DNA of 42,325 nucleotides from Chloroflexota bacterium (GCA_016208315.1 JACQYF010000042.1:1-42325); one strand, 5' to 3'; numbered from the stretch's first letter, positions 21,378-31,423 are shown. Notes: generated by a model not told the origin, from the sequence alone. A program made the numbers and translations.

Positions 21378-22793
21378 TTATTCCGCGATGGGAGCGGGCG
21401 CCAATTTGCCGTCGGCGGGATACGCCTCGTAACCGTGTTCGGGAATGTCCAGCCCCGAGATCTCTTCTTCGCGCGATGCTCGCAAGCCGATGGTTCGCTT
21501 GATGAACCCGAACACCAACAATCCTGTGCCGAGCGCCCATACGGTCACAGTCGCCATATTGATCAATTGGGCAACGAGTTGCGCCCATTCGCCGGCGATC
21601 AATCCCTTCACGCCGCCGTAGGTCCCATCGGCAAAGATCCCAACGGCCAGCAAACCCCATAACCCGTTAAAGCCATGCACGGCGACCGCGCCGACGACGT
21701 CGTCCACCTTGAGCACGCGTTCGACGAAATACAGCGCGCCGATGAGGACGAATGCGGCGATGATGCCGATGACGACCGCGGCCCATGCCGGAACATACGC
21801 GCAAGGCGCCGTGATGCCGACCAGGCCCGCCAGCGAACCATTGGCCGCCAACCCCAGGTCGAGTTTCCCATTGCGATAGAGACCGTAATAAATCGCCGCC
21901 GTCGCGCCCGCCGCGCCTGCCAGGAACGTGTTGACGGCGATTACCGAAATTCGCAGGTCGGTCGCGGCGAGGGTCGAACCGGGATTAAAACCGAACCAGC
22001 CAAAGAACAAGATGAATGTTCCTAATGCGACCAGCGTCATATTGTGCCCGGGGATGACGTTGGGGGTTCCATCTTTCTTGAATTTGCCAATGCGCGGTCC
22101 GACCATCCACGCGCCGGCCAGCGCCACAAACCCACCGACCGCATGCACCACACCCGAGCCGGCGAAATCACGCGCTCCGATCCCTTCGCCGAGGAACGGG
22201 AGATACTGGAAGAGATTCGCCAACCAACCGCCGCCCCAGACCCACTTGCCGTAGATCGGATAAATCAGGGCCGAGATCAAGAAACTGTAGGCGAGATAGG
22301 CGGTCGTCTTGGTGCGCTCGGCCATGGCGCCCGATACGATGGTGGCTGCCGTTGCCGCAAAAACCATTTGGAAGAACCAGAGCATGGCCGTCGTCACATC
22401 ATAAGACTGACCGGTCAGGAAAAAACCGGACAACCCGATGAGCGGATTTCCTTCGGACAGACCGGCGGCAATCGCCGAACCGCCAAACATAAAGGCAAAA
22501 CCAAAGGCCCAAAACGCCAGGCCGCCGATGAGGCCATCCATAAAATTCTTGGTCAGCACGGCGACCGCGTTCTTGGCGCGCGACAAACCCGTCTCGACCA
22601 TCGCAAAACCCGCTTGCATGAAAAAGACCAGGAACGCGGCCATCAATGTCCAAGCAAAATTTACCGCCTTGTTCGGGTCAGCTTTCAGCGTCTCGGCTCC
22701 GGTCGGATCCGGACCGTCCGCCAAGGCGGGCACAACCGTTAAGGCGATGATGAGCATTGCCAGCACGAACGCGCGTGGGATCATCTTCCCCAT
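21378..22793 (-). CDS. amt: Ammonium transporter Amt
   Basis: A 471-residue Amt/MEP/Rh channel. A signal-peptide-like start (MIPRAFVLAMLIIALTVV, cleavage near PALA-DG) is followed by eleven membrane helices. Family marks are FFMQAGFAMVETGLSRAKNA, the first pore histidine in DFAGSGVVHAVGG, GWFGFNPGSTLA, and the second in AVHGFNGLWGLLAVG. The C-terminal tail has the conserved GLDIPEHGYEAYP that couples pores and receives PII. It carries NH4+/NH3 into the cell. ATG 22793 has AGGAGG 6 bases upstream; the longer frame to 22832 lacks support. No glnK lies beside it; a 54-residue membrane protein follows instead. Confidence 0.95.
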   Translation of the reverse strand: MGKMIPRAFVLAMLIIALTVVPALADGPDPTGAETLKADPNKAVNFAWTLMAAFLVFFMQAGFAMVETGLSRAKNAVAVLTKNFMDGLIGGLAFWAFGFAFMFGGSAIAAGLSEGNPLIGLSGFFLTGQSYDVTTAMLWFFQMVFAATAATIVSGAMAERTKTTAYLAYSFLISALIYPIYGKWVWGGGWLANLFQYLPFLGEGIGARDFAGSGVVHAVGGFVALAGAWMVGPRIGKFKKDGTPNVIPGHNMTLVALGTFILFFGWFGFNPGSTLAATDLRISVIAVNTFLAGAAGATAAIYYGLYRNGKLDLGLAANGSLAGLVGITAPCAYVPAWAAVVIGIIAAFVLIGALYFVERVLKVDDVVGAVAVHGFNGLWGLLAVGIFADGTYGGVKGLIAGEWAQLVAQLINMATVTVWALGTGLLVFGFIKRTIGLRASREEEISGLDIPEHGYEAYPADGKLAPAPIAE

Positions 22794-23141
22794 CGAAATC
22801 CTCCTGAAAGATTTAGCATGATGGCTTGGCACGACTATCCTAACGCCAACCTAATCACAGTCTATCACGCGCTACTCGGGATTTCTATTCTCCAAAGGGA
22901 GCATCTTTGGCGAGCGCACGAACCGCGCTTTATCCCCCATTTGGACCATCGCGGCGGCGTGCGATTCACGCGATGCGCGCCGTGAGTACCCGAATGGGTC
23001 ACGGCGAAAAACGAACCGGCGCCGCCACGACTACATAACCAGAGTAGCAAAAGCGAACAGAAAGTGAGCATCTTTTGGTCTGGCAAGTGACTTGGGAAAG
23101 TGAGAAACTATTCCACGAGAGAGGGGGTGATCCATGCATAA
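22794..23141. other. Intergenic region between amt and the DUF4331 gene
   Basis: About 350 bases between divergent genes. I see no convincing coding frame or strong sigma-70 pair. A ribosome-site-like GAGAGGGGG precedes ATG 23134, but that frame stops after four codons, in the wrong phase for the DUF4331 gene. The signal-peptide-coding part expected for that gene is absent here. Confidence 0.5.
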
Positions 23142-23255
23142 CTCATAGGATGCGCCCTTGCCATCGAGTCTAACGCACCCTACGCACGCGCGTCCAGCCA
23201 TCGGGAAGCTCCCATCATCTCGCAAGATCCCACGGCCGATGGCACCGATTTCTAT

Positions 23256-24689
23256 ATGTTCGTTAGCCCGGACAAGCCCGACACGGTCACCTTCATTGCC
23301 AGTTACTACCCATTTCAAGACCCGGCGGGCGGTCCCAACTTTTACCGGCTCGGCGATGACGTGCTCTACAGCATCAACATTGACAACGTCGGCGATGCTC
23401 AAGCCCACATTCAATACCAGTTCCAATTCTCAACCTCGGTCCAAAATCCAAACACGTTCCTCTACAACCTCGGACCGATTGCCTCTTTGAACGACAAGAA
23501 CTGGAATGTGCGCCAGAGTTTCAACGTCACCCGGCTTGACATTCCCACCGGCGCGGCTCCGGCCGCGGCGCCGACCGTGGCGGCTACCGAGTCGCCGACG
23601 ACGGCTGCGACTCCATCGGCAGCCGCCACTCCGACCGCCCAGACTCCTGCCGCCGCGCCACCCGCCGCCAAAAGCACGGTGCTTGGCTCGAACTTGCTGT
23701 CGCCGCCCAATAACATCGGTCCCAAATCCGTGCCGAACTACGACGCCCTGGCGAGCGCGGCCGTCTACGACTTTAACGGCACCAAGGTCTTTGCCGGACA
23801 GCGCGATGATCCCTTCTTCGTTGACCTGGGCGCGACCTTTGATCTACTGACGATTCGTCCCGGCGCGCCGGGCAACAAAGGTGGCGGTAAAGACGACTTG
23901 TCCGGGATGAACGTCCACACGATCGCCATCCAAGTACCGATCACGCAACTCACCAAAGACGGCAAGATGCCCACGTCGCCCGACGATTCTAATGCGGTGA
24001 TTGGAGCTTGGACCACGGCCTATCGCCGAGCAACCCGCGTTCTGAACAGCGATGGCACCTCCACAAGTAGCGGAGACTGGGTCCAAGTCTCGCGGCTCGG
24101 CCACCCTCTGGTGAACGAGGTCGTGGTCCCGTTGGGGGCCAAAGACCTTTGGAACGGTTCCAAGCCCGCCGACGATAAGCAGTTCCTCGCCGGCGTCACC
24201 GATCCCGAAGCCGCCAAGCTACTGAATCTCCTGTACGGCATCCAAGTTCCACCCACGCCGCGCAACGACCTGGTCGCGATCTTCCTGACCGGCATTCAAG
24301 GACTCAACCAACCGCCCAACGTTACACCGTCCGAAATGTTGCGCTTGAACGTCGCGATCCCGCCCGCGAAATGTGACCTGGAAGGTGGACGGCCCCACTT
24401 TTTCGGCCATCGCATGGGACTGTTGGGCGGCGACAAGGCGGGCTACCCGAATGGTCGCCGGCTCAGCGATGACGTCGTAGACATCGCACTGCAAGCCGTG
24501 GCCGGGGGTACACCGTTCACCCCTGACTCTAACAAAGCGCCGAATAACCAACTCGGCGATGGCGTTGACCAGAACGACCTCGCCTATATCGGCGCCTTCC
24601 CGTACCTCGCCGGTCCGCAGAGTGGGTTCGCCTATACTACCCAAGTGACCCAACAACCACCCGGCGTTGGCGCGGGGTGTACCCCTTGA
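23256..24689 (+). CDS. DUF4331 family protein, N-terminus lost
   Basis: A 477-residue frame starting at ATG 23256. The sequence matches DUF4331: FVSPDKPDTVTFIASYYPFQ, AGGPNFYRLGDDVLYSINID, then NPNTFLYNLGPI, DDPFFVDLGATFDLL, AWTTAYRRATRVLN, and near the end GYPNGRRLSDDVVDIALQ. A Pro/Ala/Thr-rich insert occupies about 100-140. In the same frame upstream of the ATG the conserved SSHREAPIISQDPTADGTDF is readable (23193-23252) but has no start codon before a TAA at 23139, and no signal peptide. So the true start and export signal were lost by deletion or frameshift. It may be a pseudogene or may be made as a cytoplasmic fragment. Neighbours are a TPR protein and NicO transporter; this trio is familiar to me from related genomes. 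Confidence 0.8.
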   Translation: MFVSPDKPDTVTFIASYYPFQDPAGGPNFYRLGDDVLYSINIDNVGDAQAHIQYQFQFSTSVQNPNTFLYNLGPIASLNDKNWNVRQSFNVTRLDIPTGAAPAAAPTVAATESPTTAATPSAAATPTAQTPAAAPPAAKSTVLGSNLLSPPNNIGPKSVPNYDALASAAVYDFNGTKVFAGQRDDPFFVDLGATFDLLTIRPGAPGNKGGGKDDLSGMNVHTIAIQVPITQLTKDGKMPTSPDDSNAVIGAWTTAYRRATRVLNSDGTSTSSGDWVQVSRLGHPLVNEVVVPLGAKDLWNGSKPADDKQFLAGVTDPEAAKLLNLLYGIQVPPTPRNDLVAIFLTGIQGLNQPPNVTPSEMLRLNVAIPPAKCDLEGGRPHFFGHRMGLLGGDKAGYPNGRRLSDDVVDIALQAVAGGTPFTPDSNKAPNNQLGDGVDQNDLAYIGAFPYLAGPQSGFAYTTQVTQQPPGVGAGCTP

Positions 24690-24709
24690 CGGTGACGACC
24701 TAGAAACCC

Positions 24710-24733
24710 GAGGAGGGGCGCGCGCCCCTCCTC
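24710..24733 (+). terminator. 24-bp GC-rich palindrome after DUF4331
   Basis: GAGGAGGGGCGC pairs perfectly with GCGCCCCTCCTC, 20 bases after the stop codon. There is no U-tract, so it may be a 3'-stabilising hairpin rather than an efficient terminator. Confidence 0.6.
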
Positions 24734-24757
24734 ACTCGCATACGGTTGTGGTCGAAA

Positions 24758-26098
24758 ATGAATAGGTCAAATCAAGTGCCGCTTCTGAACCGGATTCTCA
24801 TCGTGCTACCGGTGATCGCGCTGGGCCTGGTGGGAGGTACGTTCGCGGCGCGCTATTTGGAATTGGATTCGCAAAACGATTCGTATGATGTGGAAAGCGC
24901 CGCTCAAGTGACCACGCGCAACCGCACCGACGACATGATCGCGGCGCAGCAGGCGCGTCTCAAAAGGAATCCTAATGACGGACAGGCCTACACAAATCTG
25001 GCGGTTGCCTTTCTCCAGAAAATGCGCGAGACGGGCGACCCATCCTATTACACCAAAGCCGATGGCCTACTGCACCGCGCGTTAGAGCTGAATCCAAACG
25101 ATTTCTCCGCGATCAGCGCGCTCGGCTCGCTTGCCCTGGCGCGCCACCAATTCCGCGAAGCGCTGGATTGGGGAGAACGCGCCCGCGCCCTCAATCCGGC
25201 CAACGCGCATAATTATGGCGTCATCGGAGATGCGCAAATGGAACTAGGGTTGTACGCGGAGGCCGTCCAATCGTTTCAAACGATGGTGAACCGGCGCCCC
25301 GATCTCTCCTCGTATGCGCGCATCTCATACGCGCGTGAACTCCACGGCGATCTGGAGGGCGCCATCCAGGCCATGCGCCAAGCCGTCGAGGCCGGCGGAC
25401 CCAATGCCGAGAACACCAATTGGACGCGCGTCCAGCTCGGTCATCTCTATTTTGAACAAGGTCAATACGCCGCGGCGGAAAAAGAGTATCAGGCGGCATT
25501 GAACGACTTCCCCGATTATCCGTACGCGCTTGCCGGACTGGGGACACTGGCCGCCGCGCGCAGAGACTATGCGACGGCTATTTCGTACTACACCCGCGTG
25601 GTCAACACCCTGCCGTTGCCGCAGTTCGTCATCGCGTTAGGCGATATCTACGCGAGCGCCGGTCAACCGGATCAGGCCGCGCAGCAGTACGCGTTGGTGC
25701 AAGTCGAAGAGAAACTGTACGCCGCGAATGGCGTTGACCAGGACGCGGAGATGGCGCTCTTTAACGCCGACCACCATCGGGATTTGCCCGAGGCGCTGCA
25801 AAGAGCACGGGCCGCGTATGCGCGGCGTCCGAGCATCACCGTCGCCGATACTTTGGCCTGGACCCTCTACCAGACCGGCAACTACGACGAGGCGCAGCAG
25901 ATGATGATGCAGGCCCTGCGCCTCGGCACTCGGAATGCCTTGATGCATTACCACGCGGGGATGATCGCGTATCAGCTCGGCCAACGCGAGCCAGCGATCA
26001 CTTTCCTCGACCAAGCCCTGAGACTGAATCCCCGGTTCTCATTGCTCTACGCCGACCATGCCCAAAAACTGCTCTCCGAATTGCGCCAGGGACAATAA
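24758..26098 (+). CDS. Membrane-anchored TPR protein
   Basis: A 446-residue protein. An N-terminal membrane helix (about 7-30, RILIVLPVIALGLVGGTFAA) is followed by about nine tetratricopeptide repeats (from about 65 to 435), for example AYTNLAVAFLQKM, SAISALGSLALARHQFREAL, HLYFEQGQYAAAEKEYQAAL and AMIAYQ-type units ending in AITFLDQALRLNP. TPR arrays bind partner proteins; the array should face outside the membrane. ATG 24758 is taken over the TTG at 24746. It ends 34 bases before the NicO gene and probably shares its transcript. Role inferred from position only: help in assembly of the transporter or of DUF4331. Confidence 0.88.
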   Translation: MNRSNQVPLLNRILIVLPVIALGLVGGTFAARYLELDSQNDSYDVESAAQVTTRNRTDDMIAAQQARLKRNPNDGQAYTNLAVAFLQKMRETGDPSYYTKADGLLHRALELNPNDFSAISALGSLALARHQFREALDWGERARALNPANAHNYGVIGDAQMELGLYAEAVQSFQTMVNRRPDLSSYARISYARELHGDLEGAIQAMRQAVEAGGPNAENTNWTRVQLGHLYFEQGQYAAAEKEYQAALNDFPDYPYALAGLGTLAAARRDYATAISYYTRVVNTLPLPQFVIALGDIYASAGQPDQAAQQYALVQVEEKLYAANGVDQDAEMALFNADHHRDLPEALQRARAAYARRPSITVADTLAWTLYQTGNYDEAQQMMMQALRLGTRNALMHYHAGMIAYQLGQREPAITFLDQALRLNPRFSLLYADHAQKLLSELRQGQ

Positions 26099-26132
26099 CC
26101 CGATGAGGAGCGGAAGAATTCCGAGGAATGCC

Positions 26133-27602
26133 ATGAACAGGATCGCGCATATTTTTCTGATCGCCTCGACAGCCGCCTTGTTGTCGTCGTTGTATCCGTC
26201 TGGCGCCGTCTCGGCGCACCCGCTCGGCAACTTTACGGTCAATCGTTACGCCGAACTGCTCGTCCAACCGCGCGCCATCTCGTTAGAGTATATCGTGGAC
26301 ATGGCCGAGATTCCAACGTTCCAGGAAATCAAAGTCATTGATAAGAATCGGAATGGCGGGACCGATGAGACGGAGACAGCCGCCTATCGCGCCGCCCAGT
26401 GTGGCGACATCCCTGGCAAGCTTTTGCTTTCATGGAACGGTAACCGGCTCGTACCGGCGCTCACTTCCAGCGCGCTCGAATTTCCGCCTGGAGCGGGCGA
26501 CTTGCCCACGCTGCGGCTGACCTGCCGTTACCAAGCGGCGCTGGACGCGGCTCCGTCTAACGCGATCGTGTTTCGCGATTCAAATCTTACCGAACGTATT
26601 GGTTGGCGTGAGATCGTGGTCAAAGGCGATGGCGCCGAAATTCGTGACGCGAGCGCGCCAAGTTCGAGCATCAGCGACAAACTGAGGAGTTACCCGAACG
26701 ATTTGATAAATAACCCGCCCAATCAGACGGAAGCGCGTTTCACCTTCGTCGCGGCGCCTTCCGCCCTCATGTCAAATGCGCCGCCACTTGACGGCGCCGC
26801 ACTCAGCCGCACGAAGGACGCATTTGCCGCGCTCGTCACCGTGAGCGACTTGACGTGGCAAGTTGTCCTGCTCTCGCTGCTGCTCGCCGTGGGACTGGGC
26901 GCCGTGCATGCTGTTTCGCCCGGCCATGGCAAAACGATTATGGCGGCTTATCTAGTCGGCGCGGGCGGGACGGTGGGTCAAGCGTTCGTCCTCGGGCTGA
27001 CAGTGACGATCACGCATACCCTGGGCGTTCTTGCCCTGGGCCTAGTCACGCTCTTCGCATCTCGATACATTTTTCCCGAGGGGTTGTATCCACTATTGAG
27101 CTTGACGTCGGGCGTTCTCGCCATGGCGATGGGCATCGCGTTGGCCCACGATCGCGTTCAAATCCTACGTCATGACCACGACCGCAAACACGCAGCGCAC
27201 GCGCATTCAGACGGAGAGGAAGAGAGTGTCCTTCACGGTCATTCTCATCATCCGGCAAGATTGGAGCACGAAGGACTATCGTGGCGGAGTCTAGTCGGGC
27301 TGGGATTGGCGGGCGGAATCGTACCTAGCACTTCGGCGCTCATTCTGTTGCTCAGCGCGATATCGCTCCAGCGGATTCCGTTCGGCCTGGTCCTGATAAC
27401 CGCGTTTGGTCTGGGAATGGCCCTGGTCTTGGTGGGTATTGGGGTCATGCTCGTCCGCGCGAGTCAGTTCCTTGAGCGCCGACGAACATCCGTGCGCGTG
27501 ATGCGGTTCATGCCGCTGATCAGTGCGGTCGTGGTCATTGGCGCAGGCATTGTCGTCACGACAGGTGCGCTGGCGCAAATGTGGGTGTGGAAACTCTGGT
27601 AA
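26133..27602 (+). CDS. NicO-family nickel/cobalt transporter (RcnA-like) with large N-terminal outer domain
   Basis: A 489-residue protein. A signal peptide (HIFLIASTAALLSSLYPSGA, cleavage near SAHP) is followed by an outer domain of about 220 residues beginning HPLGNFTVNRYAELLVQPR. Then come six to seven membrane helices with the NicO signature AVHAVSPGHGKTIMAAYLVG and TITHTLGVLALG. A His/Asp-rich loop (HDHDRKHAAHAHSDG and HGHSHHP, about 345-375) is likely a metal-binding regulator. The family moves Ni2+ or Co2+, usually outward. ATG 26133 is preferred because GAGGA lies 5 bases upstream and the signal peptide starts there. Direction of transport and metal are not settled. Confidence 0.9.
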   Translation: MNRIAHIFLIASTAALLSSLYPSGAVSAHPLGNFTVNRYAELLVQPRAISLEYIVDMAEIPTFQEIKVIDKNRNGGTDETETAAYRAAQCGDIPGKLLLSWNGNRLVPALTSSALEFPPGAGDLPTLRLTCRYQAALDAAPSNAIVFRDSNLTERIGWREIVVKGDGAEIRDASAPSSSISDKLRSYPNDLINNPPNQTEARFTFVAAPSALMSNAPPLDGAALSRTKDAFAALVTVSDLTWQVVLLSLLLAVGLGAVHAVSPGHGKTIMAAYLVGAGGTVGQAFVLGLTVTITHTLGVLALGLVTLFASRYIFPEGLYPLLSLTSGVLAMAMGIALAHDRVQILRHDHDRKHAAHAHSDGEEESVLHGHSHHPARLEHEGLSWRSLVGLGLAGGIVPSTSALILLLSAISLQRIPFGLVLITAFGLGMALVLVGIGVMLVRASQFLERRRTSVRVMRFMPLISAVVVIGAGIVVTTGALAQMWVWKLW

Positions 27603-27603
27603 C

Positions 27604-27630
27604 GAATGGCAATCTTCATCCTTGCCATTC
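27604..27630. terminator. Hairpin between convergent NicO and HD-GYP genes
   Basis: GAATGGCAA pairs with TTGCCATTC over a 9-base loop. It covers the last codons of the minus-strand gene and directly follows the plus-strand stop. There is no U-tract. Confidence 0.5.
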
Positions 27631-30600
27631 CGCAAGCGCGCGCGAAGACTTTTCGGTATCTAACAACTTGAGAAATTGCTCCACCGCATGCGGCTCGAAA
27701 TGCGACCCGCTTTGGGCGCAAATGTACTCCCGCGCACGGACCTTGGGCCACGCGGCGCGATAAGGACGATTCGAAGTTAACGCGTCCCACACGTCCACCA
27801 CCGCGAACAGGCGCGCCGCCAGGGGAATTTGGTCGCCCTTGAGTCCGCGCGGGTACCCTGTGCCATTCCACTTTTCGTGATGGCAGTACGGAATGTCGAG
27901 CGCCGGCGCAAGATAGTAAATCGGCGTCAGGAGCATCTGCGCGTAATCGGGATGACGGCGCATAATTTCCCACTCCTGCTCGGTGAGTGTGCCGGGCTTG
28001 AGCAAGATCGCATCGGGGATGCCCATCTTGCCGATGTCGTGCAACAGCGCGCCGCGCCGGACCCGCACGAGTTGTTCGGCATCGAACCCGAACGCCCGCG
28101 CGAGGCGCACGGTCAGTTCCGTCACGCGCTGCGTGTGACCTTCGGTTTCATTATCCCGCAGATCGAGCGCGCGCGACCAGCCCTCGATCGTCGCATCGTA
28201 CGCGTCCGCGAGATCCTGCGCGTCACGCTGGGTCTGCGCGTGCAGCGTCACGCGGCGGATCGCGCCCGCGGCCTGGTCGCCAATGGCGCGGGCCAGATTG
28301 CATTTTTCGGCGTTGAACGGCTCACGTTCTGGCGCGCGCGCTTCGGCGAGAATCAGAATACCGATGGGCACATCGCCCGCGCGCAAAGGCGCCAGGCAGG
28401 CCGATTTGGCGATACCTAAAAATAGCATGTGGCGGTCGTGGGGGCTGAGTGCAGGATCGTCGGCATAAACCACGACCGGAGCAGATTGCGCGAGGACGCG
28501 CTGGCAGAACTCAAGTTGATTCGCCGGTTCTTCGCGCTCGGCGTTCAGATCGCAATTCAGCGTGCGTATCGGGTACGCGGCGCGAATCACGAATTGGTCA
28601 TGGTCGAGCAATGCCAGCCGCGCAAAGGTCACCCGAATCGTTTCGACCGCGTGCTGCACGATCAGATGAAGCGTCTCATCGAATGAATCCGTTCCGGCGA
28701 GCGCGCGGGCTAGATCGTACAACCCGGCCAGTTCCGCGCGGCGGGCTTGCTCCGCGCCAAACAACTGCGCGTTTTCCAATGCGACGGACACTTGCCGGGC
28801 GAACAATGTGACGGCCGGCACATCCACTTCGCCAAGCGATTCACCCAGCACCGAAAGGAGGCCGACGGTCTTGTCGCCCTGCGTCAGCGGCGCGAGCAAC
28901 ATCAGCTCCTGATGTGGGCGCGCAAACATCCACTCGATCACCGGGTGCCCCTCGAGCGACGCCTTTTGCAAGACGCGGTGAATGGCTTGCGCGTTCAACA
29001 CCTGCGCACCTGCGCGCAAGCCCTCAGTGGCGCCGGGCACCGTGGAGATCGGCAAGGCGGGGTTGATCGGTCGGTCGCCAAAACGCGCCACATAGTCCGT
29101 GAGGAGTTCGCCGCTCATCGCGGTATGAACGTGACGCAACCAACCGTCGGCGTTGATGCGGTAAACGCTCGCAAAGGTGCCGAAGCGCCGCAGTTCTTCG
29201 CACGCCATCCGGTAAATCTGATCCGGATCGAGATGCTGTTGGATCGTGAGCGCGGCATCGTTCAAGACGGCGAGCTGTTCGGAGCTGCGTTGGATTTCTA
29301 TTTCCACTCGCTTGCGCTCGACAATGTCCCACGAAAAGTCAGCCAGTGAAGAAAGAATCTCCAGATCAACCGGCGTGTAAGAGTCTGGCTTGTTTCCGAC
29401 TCCCACGATGGCGACGATGCGATTGGCCCGTAGCACCGGCACAACAAGCTCACGGGTGATCGGCGCGTGACCGGGAGGTAACCCGCGGCGCTGCTCGAGC
29501 GTGGCATAGTCGTTGTGAATGACGGGACCGCGCTCCCGAACACAATCGGCCCAGACGCCTGCTTCCGCCACCGGGTAATGGCGATTCTCTTCGGCCTGGC
29601 AGAACTCTTTCCGTGTCCGCGTCGACCAGGCTTGCAGCATGATCGTCTCTTGGTCTTGTGCGAGAAAATGATAGAAACCAATCGGGCTGGTCGTCAAAGC
29701 GCCGGCTTCATCTAACGTGGCTTGCAACAGTTCCTTCACGGAATGGGAACCGCCAAATTCAATCAGGCGCAAACGCGCTTGCAGGATATCTTGGGCACGT
29801 TTCCGTTCGCTGAAATCTTCGAAGGTGGTGTACACTTGATACGGATGGACTGCGCCTGGCTTGAATTGTGGCACGGCGTTGATATTGATCCACATGTGCC
29901 TACCTTCCTTTGGATTAAACACCCCCATCACGGTATCCCGAACTACCCGACCGGTGCTTAACGCCACCATCGCGGGATCGGTCTCTCCGGGCAGGTCCGT
30001 GCCATCTTCGCGAATCGCGCGCCAGCGCGGGTCGAAAGAGGTGCGACCTTGCATCTGGTCGAGCGTCACCCCGAGGATTCGCTCGGCAGCAGGATTGGCC
30101 GCAATAATCTTGCCCTCGGCGTCCTGATGGACGACACCTTGCGACATCGTTTCGAACAGCGTGCGGAAACGCGCTTCGCTCTCGCGCAGTTTTTCCTCGG
30201 CGCGTTTGCGCTCGGTGATGACGTCGAATACCGCGACGAAGAATTCCGTCTGCGGGCTGTACACGGAGACGGAGAACCACATCTTGAGCGCCGCGACGAA
30301 CATCTCGAACTTTTCGGGTTTCCCGGTCAGGGACACTCGCGCGTAAATCTCGAACAATTCGGGATCGGCTTCCCGGATGCCCGGGATGACCTCGGTGACT
30401 CGTTTGCCGACGACATCCTTCAAGCCGGTCAAAGTCTCGAACATGTCATTGACCGCGAGATAGCGAAAGTCGCGCGGTTGATCGTTCTCAAAGATCATCT
30501 GGCAATAGGCAAATCCCTCGCGCATATTTTCGAACAAAGAGCGATAGCGCATTTCGCTCTGGCGCAGCGCATCGTCCGCCCGCTTGCGTTCGGTGATGTC

Positions 30601-31350
30601 GTGCAGAGTGCTCACGAGATATCGTTCGCCGGCGAGGGCGAGCAGCGCCGCTGAGACGAGCAGAGTGCCACAATCCCCGGATTTCTTGTGAAATTGCGTT
30701 TCAATGTCATGGATCCTGCCTCGCTCGTGCAGCATCTTGACCAGCAGGTCTCGGTCTCCAGGATCGCCAAACATTTGCAGTTCAAGCGAAGTATGGCCAA
30801 TGGTCTCCTCGCGCGTGTAGCCAAACATTCTGAGGAAGGCATCGTTCACGTCAACGAATTGCCCGTCCACGAGACGGGTGATGCTAATGCCAATGGGGCT
30901 AACGCGAAAGACGGTGGAGAAGCGCGCCTCGCTCTCTTTCAGCGCATCCTCGGCACGCTTGCGTTCCAGACGGACTTGTTTTTCCTCCAGCGCATGCACG
31001 AGCGCCGGCCCGAGTCGCTTGATTTGTTCCTTGATGACATAGTTCGATGCGCCGGCTTTCATGGAGTCTACCGCCGTGTCTTCATTCTGCGACCCCGTCA
31101 GGATGATGAGCGGCGTCAGTGGCGCACGTTCTAGCGCCAACTTCAGCGCGGCCATCCCGTCGAAGCGGGGCATGTGATAGTCCGAGACGATCAGGTCCGG
31201 CTGGAAGGTTTCCAGCGCGGTCAGATAGTCTCGGCGCGTATCCACTCGCTGGAAAACGCACGCGTCCAGGGTCTTGAGAATTTCGCGCTGCGCGAGTTCG
31301 GCATCTGTGGGCAGGTCCTCGACGATCAGGATGCGAATCGGATTATGCAT
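27616..31350 (-). CDS. REC-PAS-PAS-PAS-GAF-GAF-GAF-HD-GYP cyclic-di-GMP phosphodiesterase
   Basis: A 1244-residue cytoplasmic protein. Receiver domain (about 5-120; aspartate in LIVSDYHMPRFDG), three PAS domains each ending in the ITERKRA/SERKRA linker (about 140-260, 268-388, 395-515), three GAF domains (about 530-680, 700-860, 870-1040), then HD-GYP (about 1060-1235). The HD-GYP part keeps all hallmarks: GHTQRVTELTVRLA, LLHDIGKMGIPDAIL, the HHEKWNGTGYPRGLKG motif and VVDVWDALTSNRPYR. It should hydrolyse c-di-GMP when the receiver is phosphorylated and the sensor domains agree. ATG 31350 has GAGGAA 9 bases upstream. The receiver protein and kinase genes upstream are its likely phosphate source. 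Confidence 0.93.
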   Translation of the reverse strand: MHNPIRILIVEDLPTDAELAQREILKTLDACVFQRVDTRRDYLTALETFQPDLIVSDYHMPRFDGMAALKLALERAPLTPLIILTGSQNEDTAVDSMKAGASNYVIKEQIKRLGPALVHALEEKQVRLERKRAEDALKESEARFSTVFRVSPIGISITRLVDGQFVDVNDAFLRMFGYTREETIGHTSLELQMFGDPGDRDLLVKMLHERGRIHDIETQFHKKSGDCGTLLVSAALLALAGERYLVSTLHDITERKRADDALRQSEMRYRSLFENMREGFAYCQMIFENDQPRDFRYLAVNDMFETLTGLKDVVGKRVTEVIPGIREADPELFEIYARVSLTGKPEKFEMFVAALKMWFSVSVYSPQTEFFVAVFDVITERKRAEEKLRESEARFRTLFETMSQGVVHQDAEGKIIAANPAAERILGVTLDQMQGRTSFDPRWRAIREDGTDLPGETDPAMVALSTGRVVRDTVMGVFNPKEGRHMWININAVPQFKPGAVHPYQVYTTFEDFSERKRAQDILQARLRLIEFGGSHSVKELLQATLDEAGALTTSPIGFYHFLAQDQETIMLQAWSTRTRKEFCQAEENRHYPVAEAGVWADCVRERGPVIHNDYATLEQRRGLPPGHAPITRELVVPVLRANRIVAIVGVGNKPDSYTPVDLEILSSLADFSWDIVERKRVEIEIQRSSEQLAVLNDAALTIQQHLDPDQIYRMACEELRRFGTFASVYRINADGWLRHVHTAMSGELLTDYVARFGDRPINPALPISTVPGATEGLRAGAQVLNAQAIHRVLQKASLEGHPVIEWMFARPHQELMLLAPLTQGDKTVGLLSVLGESLGEVDVPAVTLFARQVSVALENAQLFGAEQARRAELAGLYDLARALAGTDSFDETLHLIVQHAVETIRVTFARLALLDHDQFVIRAAYPIRTLNCDLNAEREEPANQLEFCQRVLAQSAPVVVYADDPALSPHDRHMLFLGIAKSACLAPLRAGDVPIGILILAEARAPEREPFNAEKCNLARAIGDQAAGAIRRVTLHAQTQRDAQDLADAYDATIEGWSRALDLRDNETEGHTQRVTELTVRLARAFGFDAEQLVRVRRGALLHDIGKMGIPDAILLKPGTLTEQEWEIMRRHPDYAQMLLTPIYYLAPALDIPYCHHEKWNGTGYPRGLKGDQIPLAARLFAVVDVWDALTSNRPYRAAWPKVRAREYICAQSGSHFEPHAVEQFLKLLDTEKSSRALAEWQG

Positions 31351-31423
31351 GGAATGTTTCCTCTCTTGCGCTTGCGGGTCCAGAACCGCGGAATCCCACG
31401 CAACGTGCGGCGCGCCGCGGCGA

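Noticed and set aside
22826..22842. Sigma-54 promoter TTGGCACG near amt
   Set aside because: The -24 half matches but the -12 half (TCCT instead of TTGC) does not, and the motif points away from amt.
23031..23426. 131-codon minus-strand frame in the amt-DUF4331 gap
   Set aside because: It is largely antisense to the conserved start of DUF4331 and has no ribosome site or domain.
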